Of a DNA stretch of 64,000 bases, positions 1 through 9,254 are shown piece by piece. The notes beneath the pieces are model-generated. The model made no database searches and was not told the DNA's origin. It was given only the letters and a program-made list of their open reading frames with translations. The translations under genes and the position numbers were made by a program. Within the stretch, counting starts at the first letter, position 1; each line of letters starts with the position of its first letter. The DNA is taken from NCBI RefSeq assembly GCF_022647665.1, contig NZ_CP071872.1, forward strand, positions 992,001 through 1,056,000. Reading direction: 5' to 3'. This stretch comes from Streptomyces formicae (GTDB lineage Bacteria > Actinomycetota > Actinomycetes > Streptomycetales > Streptomycetaceae).

Positions 1-175
1 CCCCCGGGGTCGTCGTGTGTGTCAGTACTGATGCTTTACGGCCGTGTTTGGTTGCGAACAGGACGGCGTCCTGTGAGCAAGGTCCCAGCGGCCGGCTCTC
101 CACGCGCCGAACGCCCGCCGCTACAGGCCGTCGCGAATGGGGGTATCACGGAGTAACCAGCGGGAGGCACAGCAC

Positions 176-1756
176 ATGGCGCGCGAGTCGGAATCGGGTC
201 TGCCCATCGAGCCGGTCTACGGACCGGACTCCCTGGAGGGGTGGGAACCGGCCGAGAAGCTGGGGGCACCGGGTTCGTACCCCTTTACGCGCGGCGTGTA
301 TCCCTCGATGTACACCGGTCGGCCCTGGACGATGCGGCAGTACGCCGGTTTCGGCACGGCCGTCGAGTCCAACGCCCGTTACCGGCAACTGATCGAGCAC
401 GGCACCACGGGGCTCTCGGTCGCCTTCGACCTTCCCACCCAGATGGGCCATGACAGCGATGCTCCGATCGCGCACGGCGAGGTCGGCAAGGTGGGGGTCG
501 CGATCGACTCGCTCGACGACATGCGCGTCCTGTTCGGCGGGATCCCGCTGGACAAGGTCTCCACCTCGATGACGATCAACGCCCCTGCCGCCCTTCTGCT
601 GTTGCTCTACCAGTTGGTGGGCGAGGAACAGGGCGTACCCGCCGACAAGCTGACCGGGACCATCCAGAACGATGTGCTCAAGGAGTACATCGCACGCGGA
701 ACGTACATCTTTCCGCCGAAGCCGTCATTGCGGCTGATCGCCGACATCTTCAAGTACTGCCAGGCCGAGATCCCGAGGTGGAACACCATCTCGATCTCCG
801 GCTACCACATGGCCGAGGCCGGGGCATCTCCGGCGCAGGAGATCGCTTTCACCCTTGCGGACGGTATCGAGTACGTCCGAACGGCTGTAGCCGCGGGGAT
901 GGGTGTGGACGACTTCGCCCCCAGGCTGTCCTTCTTCTTCGTCGCGCGCACGACGATCCTGGAGGAGGTCGCGAAGTTCCGCGCCGCACGGCGGATCTGG
1001 GCGCGGGTGATGCGGGACGAGTTCGGGGCGAAGAACCCCAAGTCGATGATGCTGCGCTTCCACACCCAGACCGCGGGCGTGCAGCTGACGGCCCAGCAGC
1101 CCGAGGTGAACCTGGTCCGCGTCGCCGTCCAGGGCCTCGCCGCGGTCCTCGGCGGCACTCAGTCGCTGCACACCAACTCCTTCGACGAGGCCATCGCGCT
1201 CCCGACGGACAAGTCCGCGCGGCTGGCGCTGCGCACCCAGCAGGTCCTCGCCTACGAGACGGACGTGACGGCGACCGTCGACCCGTTCGCAGGTTCGTAC
1301 GTCGTGGAGACGATGACCGACGCCGTGGAGGCCGCGGCGCTGGAGCTGATGCAGCGGGTCGAGGACCTGGGCGGCGCGGTCAGCGCCATCGAACAGGGCT
1401 TCCAGAAGAACGAGATCGAGCGCAACGCCTACCGCATCGCCCAGGAGACCGACAGCGGAGAGCGCGTCGTGGTCGGCGTCAACCGCTTCGCCCTCGACGA
1501 GGAGGAGCCGTACGAGCCGCTGCGCGTCGACCCCGCGATCGAGTCCCAGCAGGCGGAGCGGCTGGCGAAGCTCCGCGCCGAACGCGACGGGGCGCTGGTG
1601 GACGCGGCCCTCGCCGAACTGAAGCGGGCTGCCGCCGGCACGGACAACGTGCTCTACCCGATGAAGGACGCGCTGCGGGCGCGGGCGACGGTGGGCGAAG
1701 TGTGCAACGCGCTGCGGGAGGTGTGGGGGACGTACGTGCCGGCGGACGCGTTCTGA
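176..1756 (+). CDS. Acyl-CoA mutase large subunit (methylmalonyl/isobutyryl-CoA mutase family)
   Basis: 526 residues matching the catalytic TIM-barrel half of B12-dependent acyl-CoA mutases, which rearrange the carbon skeleton of acyl-CoAs such as methylmalonyl-CoA/succinyl-CoA. Visible family signatures are [12 protein letters not shown] near residue 35, the SMTINAPA stretch, and [18 protein letters not shown] near residue 292. The protein ends soon after the barrel and has no DxHxxG cobalamin-binding domain, so it needs a separate small subunit, which is not encoded in this window. I prefer the ATG at 176 because GGGAGG lies 9 bases upstream; an in-frame ATG at 137 has no such site. Which acyl-CoA it uses cannot be decided from sequence alone; meaA-like or mutA-like assignments are alternatives. 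Confidence 0.9.
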   Translation: MARESESGLPIEPVYGPDSLEGWEPAEKLGAPGSYPFTRGVYPSMYTGRPWTMRQYAGFGTAVESNARYRQLIEHGTTGLSVAFDLPTQMGHDSDAPIAHGEVGKVGVAIDSLDDMRVLFGGIPLDKVSTSMTINAPAALLLLLYQLVGEEQGVPADKLTGTIQNDVLKEYIARGTYIFPPKPSLRLIADIFKYCQAEIPRWNTISISGYHMAEAGASPAQEIAFTLADGIEYVRTAVAAGMGVDDFAPRLSFFFVARTTILEEVAKFRAARRIWARVMRDEFGAKNPKSMMLRFHTQTAGVQLTAQQPEVNLVRVAVQGLAAVLGGTQSLHTNSFDEAIALPTDKSARLALRTQQVLAYETDVTATVDPFAGSYVVETMTDAVEAAALELMQRVEDLGGAVSAIEQGFQKNEIERNAYRIAQETDSGERVVVGVNRFALDEEEPYEPLRVDPAIESQQAERLAKLRAERDGALVDAALAELKRAAAGTDNVLYPMKDALRARATVGEVCNALREVWGTYVPADAF

Positions 1757-1769
1757 GCCATGGGCGGCG

Positions 1770-2099
1770 TCAGCCGGTGACCTGATCGAGGTGGTCGACC
1801 AGGCCCGTCGCGTCCTCGCCCGCCCAGCCCACGTAGCCGTCGGGGCGGACCAGGAAGAGGCCCTTGCCGTAGGGCTCGTACGGGCCGGTGCGGTGGACCT
1901 GCACGATGCCGGGCAGCCCCGGCGGCAGTTCGGCGTCCGTGCCCACCGCGAGCAGGGTGAAGTGGGGGCCGCGGAAGACGTCGAAGAGGCGGGAGCCGCC
2001 CGGGAGGCGTCCGTCGGGCGCGCGGTCGCCCGCCGCCAGGGCGCCCGCGGCGCCGGTGGAGAGCGGGCCGCCGCGGTAGCCGATGCCGAGCTGCTGGGT
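1770..2099 (-). pseudogene. C-terminal remnant of an FAD-dependent aromatic monooxygenase
   Basis: Reading leftwards from about 2099, the frame encodes a tail typical of RdmE/PheA-type FAD monooxygenases: QLGIGYRGGPLS, then DRAPDGRL, and a thioredoxin-like end with VHRTGPYEPYGKGLFLVRPDGYVGW. The FAD-binding and substrate domains (about 400 residues) are missing. The frame upstream to 2225 is open but shows no family similarity, so this is a 3' gene fragment and not a short functional gene. It sits immediately left of a second disrupted gene. Confidence 0.7.
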
Positions 2100-2265
2100 G
2101 CTGCGGCCCGAGGGGCTGCGTCGGCGGCCTGTGTATGCCCCCTGTGTCCCGTGCGCGTGGGGGAGATTTCGGGATGTGGAATGCGAACGCGGAGTGTCGT
2201 ACCCCTGTGCGAGACTCCGGCTCATGCTGGGTGTGACCGATCTGCCGACCTACCTCGTGGGCCTA

Positions 2266-2514
2266 GGGCCTGTCGTTCGGATCTTGCCGGGCTCGCGTGC
2301 CCTGGTGCGCACATCTGCTGCTCCCCCTGGGCGCTGCGGGCCCGGGAGGTGCCCCCAGTCGTCGGTCACCGACTCCCCCGTAGCCCTTCGGGCACGGGAG
2401 GTGCCCCCAGCGCGTCGATTTCCTCCTCCGCCTTGCAGCTGCACGCACCGCTGTGACATCAGCCGCTCCGCGGCGGGCCGCTCACTGATCCGGCCTGATC
2501 CAAACGACAGGCCC
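2266..2514. mobile_element. MITE-like element with inverted termini, inserted in the LysE-type gene
   Basis: The left end reads GGGCCTGTCGTTCGGATC (2266-2283). The right end (2497-2514) is its inverse with one mismatch, GATCCAAACGACAGGCCC. No open frame between them looks like a transposase, so this is a non-autonomous element. A shorter relative with the same termini occurs at 30808-30953. I could not identify a clean target-site duplication. Confidence 0.75.
2344..2410. repeat. Two copies of a 15-bp GC-rich repeat inside the element
   Basis: GGGAGGTGCCCCCAG is present at 2344-2358 and 2396-2410, each partly palindromic. The same core in inverse orientation (GGGGGCACCTCCC) appears at 16053-16065 between two permease genes. 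It therefore behaves as a dispersed intergenic repeat of this genome. Confidence 0.6.
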
Positions 2515-3191
2515 TTGTCCTCATCGTTCTGCTGCCGGGGCCGAACTCGCTGTACGTGCTCTCCGTGGCCGCGCGCCGCGGCGTGCGCACGGCGTACACG
2601 GCCGCGGCGGGTGTGTGGTGCGGCGACACGGTCCTGATGACGCTGTCGGCCGCCGGAGTGGCCTCGCTGCTCCAGGCCAACGCCGTGCTGTTCGGGATCG
2701 TGAAGTTCGCCGGGGCGGGCTATCTGACCTGGCTGGCGATCGGGATGCTGCGGGCCGCGTGGGGCATGTGGCGCAGCCGCCACGAGCGCGCCGCCGCCGA
2801 CGAGGTGGCGGCCGGCGCACCCGCGGCCGAGCGGCCGTTCCGGCGCGCCCTGGTGATCAGCCTCTTCAACCCCAAGGCGATCCTCTTCTTCGTCGCCTTC
2901 TTCGTGCAGTTCGTCGATCCCGGGTACGCCTACCCGGCGCTCTCCTTCGTCGTGCTCGGCGGCCTCGCCCAGCTGGCCAGCGTCCTCTATCTCACGCTGC
3001 TCATATTCGCCGGCACGCATCTGGCGTCCGCGTTCCGCCGTCGCAAGCGGCTGTCGGCGGGGGCCACGTCCGCGGCGGGCGTGCTGTTCATCGGCTTCGC
3101 GGTGAAGCTGTCGCTCAGTAGCGCCTGACCGGGCCCGGCGGTCGCGTCCGGGCCCGGACGCCACCGCCGGGCCCGGGCCACCCGAGGCGGG

Positions 3192-4571
3192 TCAGCCCAG
3201 GGTCACCCGCTTGAGACGGCGGACACGACGGGCCACGCGGCGGACCGCCGCGTTGCGGGGCACCGGGATGCCGCCCGGCAGGCCGAGGACCGTCAGGCGG
3301 CGGCGCTTGAAGTAGCGCCAGGTGCGGGCGGAGAGATGGGCCGTCAGATAGGACACCGCCGCCTCCCGCAGATCCGGGCGGATCTGTGGCTGCATGGCGA
3401 AGCCCACCGTCCGCACCAGCCCGGACAGCTCCTCGTCCGCGACGACCGGAGAGCCCGGCGCGACCGGAGAGCCCGGCGTGCCGGTGGTGCTCTCCTCCAG
3501 GTCGGGCAGGAGGGCGTCGACGATGGTGAGGGGGACGCGGTTGCTGTTGTGGTACGGGGCGAGCCGGTCCAGCAGCGGCTCGGTGCCGAGCTTCGCGACC
3601 GGTATGCCGTAGAACGTGCTCGCCGTCAGCAGCGCCGTCGAGAAGCACCCCACCACGAGCGCGGGCTTGAGCTCCCGGTACAGCACCTCCGCGAGCACCG
3701 GCCGGTCCAGCACCGTCAGTTCCGCACCGAGCTTCTCCGCCTCCCGCTCCAGCGCCCGCGACCATGCGGCCGGGGCCGTCGGGTGGGGCTTGAAGACGAG
3801 GCGCCGGTGGCCGAGCGCGACCGCGCCCCGGACCATCCGCAGATGCAGGTCCTCTTCCTCCTCGGCGCTGATGATCTCCAGCGCCGCCAGGTACTGCCCG
3901 AGCAGCAGAGCCGGAGGCTCCGCGTCCGCTTCCCCGTCCGTGTCCGCGTCCGTGTCCGCCGGGCCGGTCAGCTCGCCCGCGTCCTGCGCCAGCTCGCCGA
4001 CCACCTTCGTGAACGCCTCCGTCGGCACCAGCCGCGGCTCCGCCCCGAACTCCTCCAGCAGCAGCGGCCGCAGGCCCGGCACCAGGTCCAGATGGAGCAG
4101 CCGCCGCACCCGCTCGCCGACCAGCGGGTCGATCTTGTTGCGGGTCGGGCCGTAGCTCATCAGCCCGTCCGCGTACACATCGAGCCGTGCGTCCGGGAAC
4201 AGCTGGGCCAGCGCCAGCGACGGGTTGACCTGGATGGACTCCACGACCAGTTCGAGCCGGTCGTCGCCGAGCCCCCACAGCGCCCGCAGGTACCGCTCCC
4301 ACATCGGGACGTCGTCGGGCCGCGGCAGCCAGCCGGCGGGATGGAACGGGGAGATCGTCTCGTTCCAGGACAGCACGCCGTCGAAGCGGCCGCGCAGCCG
4401 CTCGAAGCCCGGCAGCGCGTCGAGGGCGGGCGTGGTCTCCGGGTTCGCCGCGTTGTTCGTGACCAGCAGCAGCCGCCGGTCGGCCGGAGCGAAGCTGCCG
4501 CTGTCGAGCGCCGCGGCGAGCGTCGCCGCTCCGTACAGGGTGGAGGCGAAGAAGATCTGGGTCGTACGCAT
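3192..4571 (-). CDS. Polysialyltransferase-like glycan polymerase
   Basis: 459 residues starting MRTTQIFFASTLYGAATLAA, the usual opening of bacterial alpha-2,8-polysialyltransferase family proteins. The C-terminal half has the nucleotide-sugar site signatures of that family: KPHPTAP (HP motif) and GCFSTALLTA (serine motif). It should add nonulosonic acid residues from CMP-activated donors to a wall or capsule polymer. The ATG shares one base with the TGA of the upstream glycosyltransferase gene (TGATG), so the two are translationally coupled. The enzymes that make a CMP-nonulosonate donor lie divergently at 7.1-9.2 kb. The residue between TGPADTD and EADAEP is a short acidic linker. The exact acceptor and sugar (Neu5Ac versus Kdn) are unknown. 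Confidence 0.75.
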   Translation of the reverse strand: MRTTQIFFASTLYGAATLAAALDSGSFAPADRRLLLVTNNAANPETTPALDALPGFERLRGRFDGVLSWNETISPFHPAGWLPRPDDVPMWERYLRALWGLGDDRLELVVESIQVNPSLALAQLFPDARLDVYADGLMSYGPTRNKIDPLVGERVRRLLHLDLVPGLRPLLLEEFGAEPRLVPTEAFTKVVGELAQDAGELTGPADTDADTDGEADAEPPALLLGQYLAALEIISAEEEEDLHLRMVRGAVALGHRRLVFKPHPTAPAAWSRALEREAEKLGAELTVLDRPVLAEVLYRELKPALVVGCFSTALLTASTFYGIPVAKLGTEPLLDRLAPYHNSNRVPLTIVDALLPDLEESTTGTPGSPVAPGSPVVADEELSGLVRTVGFAMQPQIRPDLREAAVSYLTAHLSARTWRYFKRRRLTVLGLPGGIPVPRNAAVRRVARRVRRLKRVTLG

Positions 4572-5572
4572 CAGGCCGCGGCCCCCGCGGAAGCCGCCGA
4601 CGGGACCGGCACACCCAGCGGCCTGCGCCGCACGCGGCGCAGCCGGGTCGCCCGCTCGGCGTCCATCGAGCCGACCGCGTCCTTCAGAATGTCCTGCGGC
4701 ATCCGGCGCAACGCCGCCGCACTCATCGATCGCAATTTCCGGGCCACTGCCGGTTCGAACCTCTCCACCGAGCCGAGATGATGGGAAATGACGGCGCAAT
4801 AGGTGCGCACGGCCTTCGGCAGCAACTGATCGGAATCCGGATCCTTCGCCGTTTCTTCGAGCACCTGGTCGAAAGCCCTGATGAAATCGAGCTGCCGGAT
4901 GTCACCGATCTGGGTCAGTGACGAGGCGACACCGCGCCGGTAGAACGTACCGAGCAGACCCACCGCCGCGAAGGATTCCGCCTCGCGGTGCAGCCGCCAG
5001 ATCCACGGCCGGTCCTCGGCCGTCCGCAGCCCGTCCGTGAAGTGGAGCAGACCCTGGTCGAGCAGGCGCCGCTGGTAGATGCCGGCCCAGGCCATCGGGT
5101 AGTCGACGGAGGTCGAGCGGTCGGCGGGCAGGATCGCGTCGCGCGGCCGCAGCACCTCGCCGCGCCGGCCGACCGGGACGCGGTGGATGGCCCGGGACCG
5201 GCCGGTGAACTGCACATGGTCGGTACGGACGAAGTCGACGTCCAGTTCCTCGATCGAGGCGAGCAGCCGCTCCAGGTGGCCGGGGGCCAGCCAGTCGTCG
5301 CCGTCGAGGAAGGTCAGGTACGCGCCGCGGGCGGCGTCCAGGCCGGTGTTACGGGCGGTGGCCAGTCCTCCGTTCTTTTCGTGTCTGAGCAGGACCGTGC
5401 CCGGGATCTCCCGTTCCGCCCGCTCCAGGAGTTCGATGGTTCCGTCCGTCGAACAGTCGTCGACGAGCAGGAACTCGAAGTCTTCGCGCGTGTTCGCGCG
5501 CAGGCTGCGGAGCGTTTCCGGAGCGTAGGACAACACGTTGTAGAAGGGCACGATGACGGAGAGCTTGACCAC
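4571..5572 (-). CDS. GT2-family glycosyltransferase
   Basis: 333 residues with a GT-A fold. The N-terminus is LSVIVPFYNV, followed by LLVDDCSTDGT, GGLATARNTGLD and the metal/nucleotide DxD-like site LDGDDW at residues 89-94. Such enzymes transfer a sugar or glycerol-type unit from an activated donor at the cytoplasmic face. The C-terminal third is helical and basic (RLRRVRRRPLG). It is first in a two-gene leftward operon with the polysialyltransferase-like gene and is divergent from the rest of the cluster. A role in building the linkage or side chain of the same wall polymer is inferred from context only. Confidence 0.8.
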   Translation of the reverse strand: MVKLSVIVPFYNVLSYAPETLRSLRANTREDFEFLLVDDCSTDGTIELLERAEREIPGTVLLRHEKNGGLATARNTGLDAARGAYLTFLDGDDWLAPGHLERLLASIEELDVDFVRTDHVQFTGRSRAIHRVPVGRRGEVLRPRDAILPADRSTSVDYPMAWAGIYQRRLLDQGLLHFTDGLRTAEDRPWIWRLHREAESFAAVGLLGTFYRRGVASSLTQIGDIRQLDFIRAFDQVLEETAKDPDSDQLLPKAVRTYCAVISHHLGSVERFEPAVARKLRSMSAAALRRMPQDILKDAVGSMDAERATRLRRVRRRPLGVPVPSAASAGAAA

Positions 5573-5759
5573 CCGCCGGACGTTAGGCGCCGGCGCGCCA
5601 TGAACTCTGTCGACAAGGAAGACGGCGGGTGAACAGGGTGCGGCGGAATTGTTAAGCGGTACGACTGATAGGCCGTTTCGCCAATCGTCGACGTGCTGTT
5701 AACCATCTGTTGCCGCCCCGTTGGGCCATCAACCGGAATGCCTTCCTAACGTCCTGGAC
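5573..5759. promoter_or_regulatory. Divergent intergenic region between the two glycan operons
   Basis: This 187-bp spacer is clearly less GC-rich than its surroundings, for example GGAATTGTTAAGCGGTACGA near 5644-5663. It must carry outward promoters for the leftward glycosyltransferase pair and the rightward operon. I cannot assign -10/-35 boxes with confidence. Confidence 0.4.
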
Positions 5760-7073
5760 GTGCCATCAAGTACCAGCCCGCTGCGCGTTGCCGTGCTCGC
5801 CGACTCCGACACCCGGTGGAAGTGGGGAGCGCTCACCGCGCGCCGCATCTCCGAGGACGAAGCCGAGCTCACCGGCTTCCTCCTGCGCGGCCGCGCAACC
5901 CCCACCGCCCGCCAGCTCGCCGAAGTCGGTGTAACGGCGGACGAACTGCGCGAAGTGACCGGCGGCGAATTCCTCCGCGCGATACGTGACGAGGGCTACG
6001 ACCTCGTCGTCCTCGCGCTCGTCGGCGGCGCCGTCCAGGCCATGCTGCACGGCCTTGCCGCGCTGCGCCTGCCGCACCGGCCCGTGCTGGTCACCGGCTA
6101 CGTCGGCGTCGTCTACGAGAAGCTCGCCGACGGCCTGCTGCTTCGCCACGGCGCGGACATCGTCCTCGCCAACTCCCGCCACGACGCCGACCGCTTCCGC
6201 GCGGTGTACGAGGGCGTCGGCGCCGACGCCTCGGCCGTGACCGAGGCGGCCCTCCCCTTCCTCGGCGGAGCGCCGTACGAGCAGAAGGAGGGCCGCGACA
6301 CCGTCGTCTTCGCGGCCCAGCCGTCCGTACCGGAGAGCCGCGCCGACCGCACGTACCTGCTGCGCAGGCTCGTCGAGCACGCCCGGCTCCACCCCGGCCG
6401 CGAGGTCCTGCTGAAGCTGCGCTCCAAGCCCGGCGAGCACACCACGCACCTGGAGGAGCTGCCCTACCAGAAGCTGGCGGACAAGCTCCCCGGCGGACTT
6501 CCCGGGAACTTCCGGCTGGTCTACGGGCACATGGGCGAGGTGCTCGACCGCACCGACCTGCTGGTCACCGTCTCCTCGACGGCCGCCCTCGAAGCGCTGC
6601 ACCGCCGCATCCCGACGGTCGTGCTCTCCGACCTCGGGGTGCGCGAGGCGCTCGGCAACCACCACTTCCTCGGCTCGGGCCTGCTCGCCTCCTGGGACCA
6701 GCTCGACGCCGGCCACCGGCCGCAGCCGGACGAGGAGTGGCTGGCCCGCCAGGGCGTCGCCGCCGACGGCACCTACGCCTCGGCCTTCGACGAGGCCCGC
6801 AAGCGGGTCGCCGAACTGCTGGGCCGCCGCCCCGAGCTCCCGCCGGTCGCCCCCTACTACACGACCACCACCGCGCCCGGCTATCTGCCCGGCATCCTCG
6901 CCCGCCACCACCTCGCCGCGGACGGCACCCCGCTGCCCGGCGCGGCCGTGGAGAACGAACCCACCGGCGTGCGCCGACTGGTGCGCGACGCGGTGCGGGG
7001 GGCGGCGCGCGGCGCGTACCGCCACGGCGTGCAGCGCATCGCACCCGTCATCCGCCGCATGGGCGCACTGTGA
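5760..7073 (+). CDS. DUF6716-type putative glycosyltransferase
   Basis: About 437 residues. The protein opens with LRVAVLADSDTRWKWGALTA, a signature of the DUF6716 family found beside nonulosonic-acid polymer genes in actinomycetes. The second half contains LLVTVSSTAALEALHRRIP, a segment like the nucleotide-binding helix of GT-B enzymes. I prefer the GTG at 5760; upstream in-frame codons to a TTG at 5721 add residues with no family character. No good ribosome site precedes 5760, so the message may be leaderless. A transfer role in wall-polymer assembly is inferred from fold resemblance and neighbours. It starts the rightward operon. Confidence 0.65.
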   Translation: MPSSTSPLRVAVLADSDTRWKWGALTARRISEDEAELTGFLLRGRATPTARQLAEVGVTADELREVTGGEFLRAIRDEGYDLVVLALVGGAVQAMLHGLAALRLPHRPVLVTGYVGVVYEKLADGLLLRHGADIVLANSRHDADRFRAVYEGVGADASAVTEAALPFLGGAPYEQKEGRDTVVFAAQPSVPESRADRTYLLRRLVEHARLHPGREVLLKLRSKPGEHTTHLEELPYQKLADKLPGGLPGNFRLVYGHMGEVLDRTDLLVTVSSTAALEALHRRIPTVVLSDLGVREALGNHHFLGSGLLASWDQLDAGHRPQPDEEWLARQGVAADGTYASAFDEARKRVAELLGRRPELPPVAPYYTTTTAPGYLPGILARHHLAADGTPLPGAAVENEPTGVRRLVRDAVRGAARGAYRHGVQRIAPVIRRMGAL

Positions 7074-7096
7074 CCCCTTTGAAGGAGCCCTCCGCC

Positions 7097-8317
7097 ATGT
7101 CCACCGTCCTCGCCGTGATCCCCGCAAGGGGCGGTTCCAAGGGCGTGCCCGCGAAGAACCTGGCCCAGGTCGGCGGCGTTCCGCTGGTCGCCCGCGCCGT
7201 GCGCGCCTGCCTCGGATCGCGTCTCGTCACCCACGTCGTCGTCTCCACCGACGACGCCGCCATCGCCGGCGCGGCCCGCGCCGCCGGTGCGGCCCTCGGC
7301 GCAGGCGACAAGCTGCACTGTGTCCAGCGTCCGCCGGCCATCGCGGGCGACACCGCCACCAGCGAGTCCGCGGTGCTCCACGCGATGGACGCCCACGAGG
7401 CGATCCACGGCGGCGCGGCCGACGCGGTCCTGCTCGTCCAGTGCACCAGCCCGTTCCTGACCAGCGCCGACATCGACGGCGTCGCATCGGCGGTCGTCGA
7501 GGACGGCGCGGACACGGCCGTCACCGTCGCCCCGTTCCACGCCTTCGTCTGGCGCCGCACCTCCGAGGTCGCGGAAAGCCCCGAGGACGCCCACGGCGTC
7601 AACCACGACAAGTCCTACCGGCCCCGCCGCCAGGACCGTCCCGAGGACTTCCTGGAGACCGGCGCCGCGTACGCCATGAACGCCGCGGGCTTCCGCACGC
7701 ACGGGCACCGCTTCTTCGGGCGCACCGCGCTCGTCGAGACCGACCCCGCCCGCGTCCTGGAGATCGACGACCAGCACGAGCTGGCCCGCGCCCGCGCGCT
7801 CGCGCCGCTGCTCGATCCCGCGCCCGTGCCCACGCGGGCGGATGTCGACGCCGTCGTGCTCGACTTCGACGGCACCCAGACCGACGACCGCGTCCTCATC
7901 GACGCGGACGGCCGCGAACTCGTCGCCGTACACCGCGGGGACGGGCTCGGCATCGCCGCGCTGCGCCGCGCCGGTCTGAAGCTGCTGATCCTCTCCACCG
8001 AACAGAACCCCGTGGTCGCCGCGCGCGCCCGGAAGCTCAACATCCCCGTTCTGCACGGCATCGACCGCAAGGACCTCGCCCTCAAGGAGTGGTGCGAGGA
8101 GAACGCGGTCGAGCCCGAGCGGGTCCTGTACGCCGGGAACGACGTCAACGACCTCCCCTGTTTCGGGCTCGTCGGCTGGCCCGTTGCCGTCGCGAGCGCG
8201 CACGACTCCGTGCGCGCCGCAGCCCGCGCCGTCACCACCACTCCAGGTGGCGCCGGCGCGATCCGTGAGATCGCCGCATGGCTCCTCGGTCCCACCCTCA
8301 ACACCCCGACCCTGTAA
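7097..8317 (+). CDS. Bifunctional CMP-nonulosonate synthetase / HAD phosphatase
   Basis: 406 residues with two domains. Residues 1-240 are a CMP-acylneuraminate cytidylyltransferase: IPARGGSKGVPAKNL at 8-22, then LLVQCTSPF and the ETGAAYAMN region. Residues 250-400 are a HAD hydrolase of the KdsC/8-phosphatase class, with motif I DFDGTQTD near 255 and motif IV GNDVNDLPCF near 348. The fused arrangement suggests that one polypeptide dephosphorylates the 9-phosphate sugar acid and activates it with CTP, as expected for Kdn or Neu pathways. AAGGAG sits 9-10 bases before the ATG. The neuB-type gene follows 11 bases later. Vertebrate CMAS has a comparable fusion. Confidence 0.85.
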   Translation: MSTVLAVIPARGGSKGVPAKNLAQVGGVPLVARAVRACLGSRLVTHVVVSTDDAAIAGAARAAGAALGAGDKLHCVQRPPAIAGDTATSESAVLHAMDAHEAIHGGAADAVLLVQCTSPFLTSADIDGVASAVVEDGADTAVTVAPFHAFVWRRTSEVAESPEDAHGVNHDKSYRPRRQDRPEDFLETGAAYAMNAAGFRTHGHRFFGRTALVETDPARVLEIDDQHELARARALAPLLDPAPVPTRADVDAVVLDFDGTQTDDRVLIDADGRELVAVHRGDGLGIAALRRAGLKLLILSTEQNPVVAARARKLNIPVLHGIDRKDLALKEWCEENAVEPERVLYAGNDVNDLPCFGLVGWPVAVASAHDSVRAAARAVTTTPGGAGAIREIAAWLLGPTLNTPTL

Positions 8318-8328
8318 GGAATCCCCAG

Positions 8329-9249
8329 ATGAACTCCCGTCTGCGCACCCTCGGCAGCAAGACCGCGGGCCCCGGCCACCCCGTCTACGTCACCGGCGAG
8401 ATCGGCATCAACCACAACGGCGACCTGAACAACGCCTTCGCGCTGATCGACGCTGCCGCCGAGGCCGGCTGTGACGCGGTCAAGTTCCAGAAGCGCACCC
8501 CGGAGATCTGCACCCCGCGCGACCAGTGGGACATCGAGCGCGACACGCCCTGGGGCCGGATGACGTACATCGACTACCGCCACCGCGTCGAGTTCGGCGA
8601 GGACGAGTACCGCCAGATCGACGAGCACTGCAAGAAGCGCGGCATCGACTGGTTCGCCTCCCCGTGGGACACCGAGGCCGTCGCCTTCCTGGAGAAGTTC
8701 GACGTCCCGGCCCACAAGGTCGCCTCCGCCTCGCTCACCGACGACGAGCTGCTGCGCGCCCTGCGCGCCACCGGCAAGACGGTCATCCTCTCCACCGGCA
8801 TGTCGACGCCGAAGCAGATCCGCCACGCGGTCGAGGTCCTCGGCAGCGACAACATCCTGCTCTGCCACGCCACGTCGACCTACCCGGCCAAGGCCGAGGA
8901 GCTCAACCTGCGCGTGATCAACACCCTGATGCAGGAGTACCCGAACGTCCCGATCGGCTACTCCGGCCACGAGACGGGTCTGCAGACCACGCTCGCCGCC
9001 GTCGCCCTCGGCGCCGCGTTCGTCGAGCGCCACATCACCCTCGACCGCGCCATGTGGGGCTCCGACCAGGCCGCCTCCGTCGAGCCGGGCGGTCTGCAGC
9101 GCCTCGTCCGCGACATCCGCACCATCGAGGACGCCCTCGGTGACGGCGTCAAGAAGGTGTACGACTCCGAGCTCGCCCCCATGAAGAAGCTCCGCCGCGT
9201 CGCGGGCGTCGTCGCGGAGGCCGAGCAGACCGAAACCGCCGCGGTCTGA
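8329..9249 (+). CDS. neuB: N-acetylneuraminate/Kdn synthase (NeuB family)
   Basis: 306 residues. It carries the NeuB TIM-barrel landmarks GEIGINHNGD near residues 23-32, DAVKFQKRTP, FASPWD, LSTGMST, GYSGHETG near 208 and ERHITLDR. These enzymes condense phosphoenolpyruvate with a hexosamine or hexose (or its 6-phosphate) to form a nine-carbon sugar acid. The C-terminal SAF antifreeze-like domain of full-length NeuB (about 345 residues) is absent, so the protein consists of the barrel only. AAGGA precedes the ATG. With the synthetase upstream it gives a complete route from hexose to CMP-nonulosonate; Kdn is the likeliest product given the known poly-Kdn wall polymer of streptomycetes. Confidence 0.85.
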   Translation: MNSRLRTLGSKTAGPGHPVYVTGEIGINHNGDLNNAFALIDAAAEAGCDAVKFQKRTPEICTPRDQWDIERDTPWGRMTYIDYRHRVEFGEDEYRQIDEHCKKRGIDWFASPWDTEAVAFLEKFDVPAHKVASASLTDDELLRALRATGKTVILSTGMSTPKQIRHAVEVLGSDNILLCHATSTYPAKAEELNLRVINTLMQEYPNVPIGYSGHETGLQTTLAAVALGAAFVERHITLDRAMWGSDQAASVEPGGLQRLVRDIRTIEDALGDGVKKVYDSELAPMKKLRRVAGVVAEAEQTETAAV

Positions 9250-9254
9250 CGAGC

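Larger units (their letters stand above)
2224..3128 (+). pseudogene. LysE-type amino-acid exporter gene split by an inserted element
   Basis: The gene begins at the ATG at 2224 with MLGVTDLPTYLVGL. It is broken at 2265/2266 by a 245-249 bp element and resumes in another frame at about 2511 with ALVLIVLLPGPNSLYVLSVA. It then runs to the stop at 3128 with the usual LysE/RhtB hydrophobic segments and the conserved SLFNPKA region. Removing 245 bp (2266-2510) restores one frame across the junction (GL-ALVL), which is direct evidence for insertion into a formerly intact exporter. The first in-frame start after the break is at 2556; a protein made from it would lack the first membrane segment and its LLPGPN signature. 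Confidence 0.8.

Noticed and set aside
1..175. Cobalamin riboswitch before the B12-dependent mutase
   Set aside because: I could not find the conserved B12 box or a long structured leader in the available 175 bases.
2344..2410. Possible CRISPR-like repeat pair
   Set aside because: Only two copies, palindromic, unequal surroundings and no cas genes; it fits a dispersed repeat.
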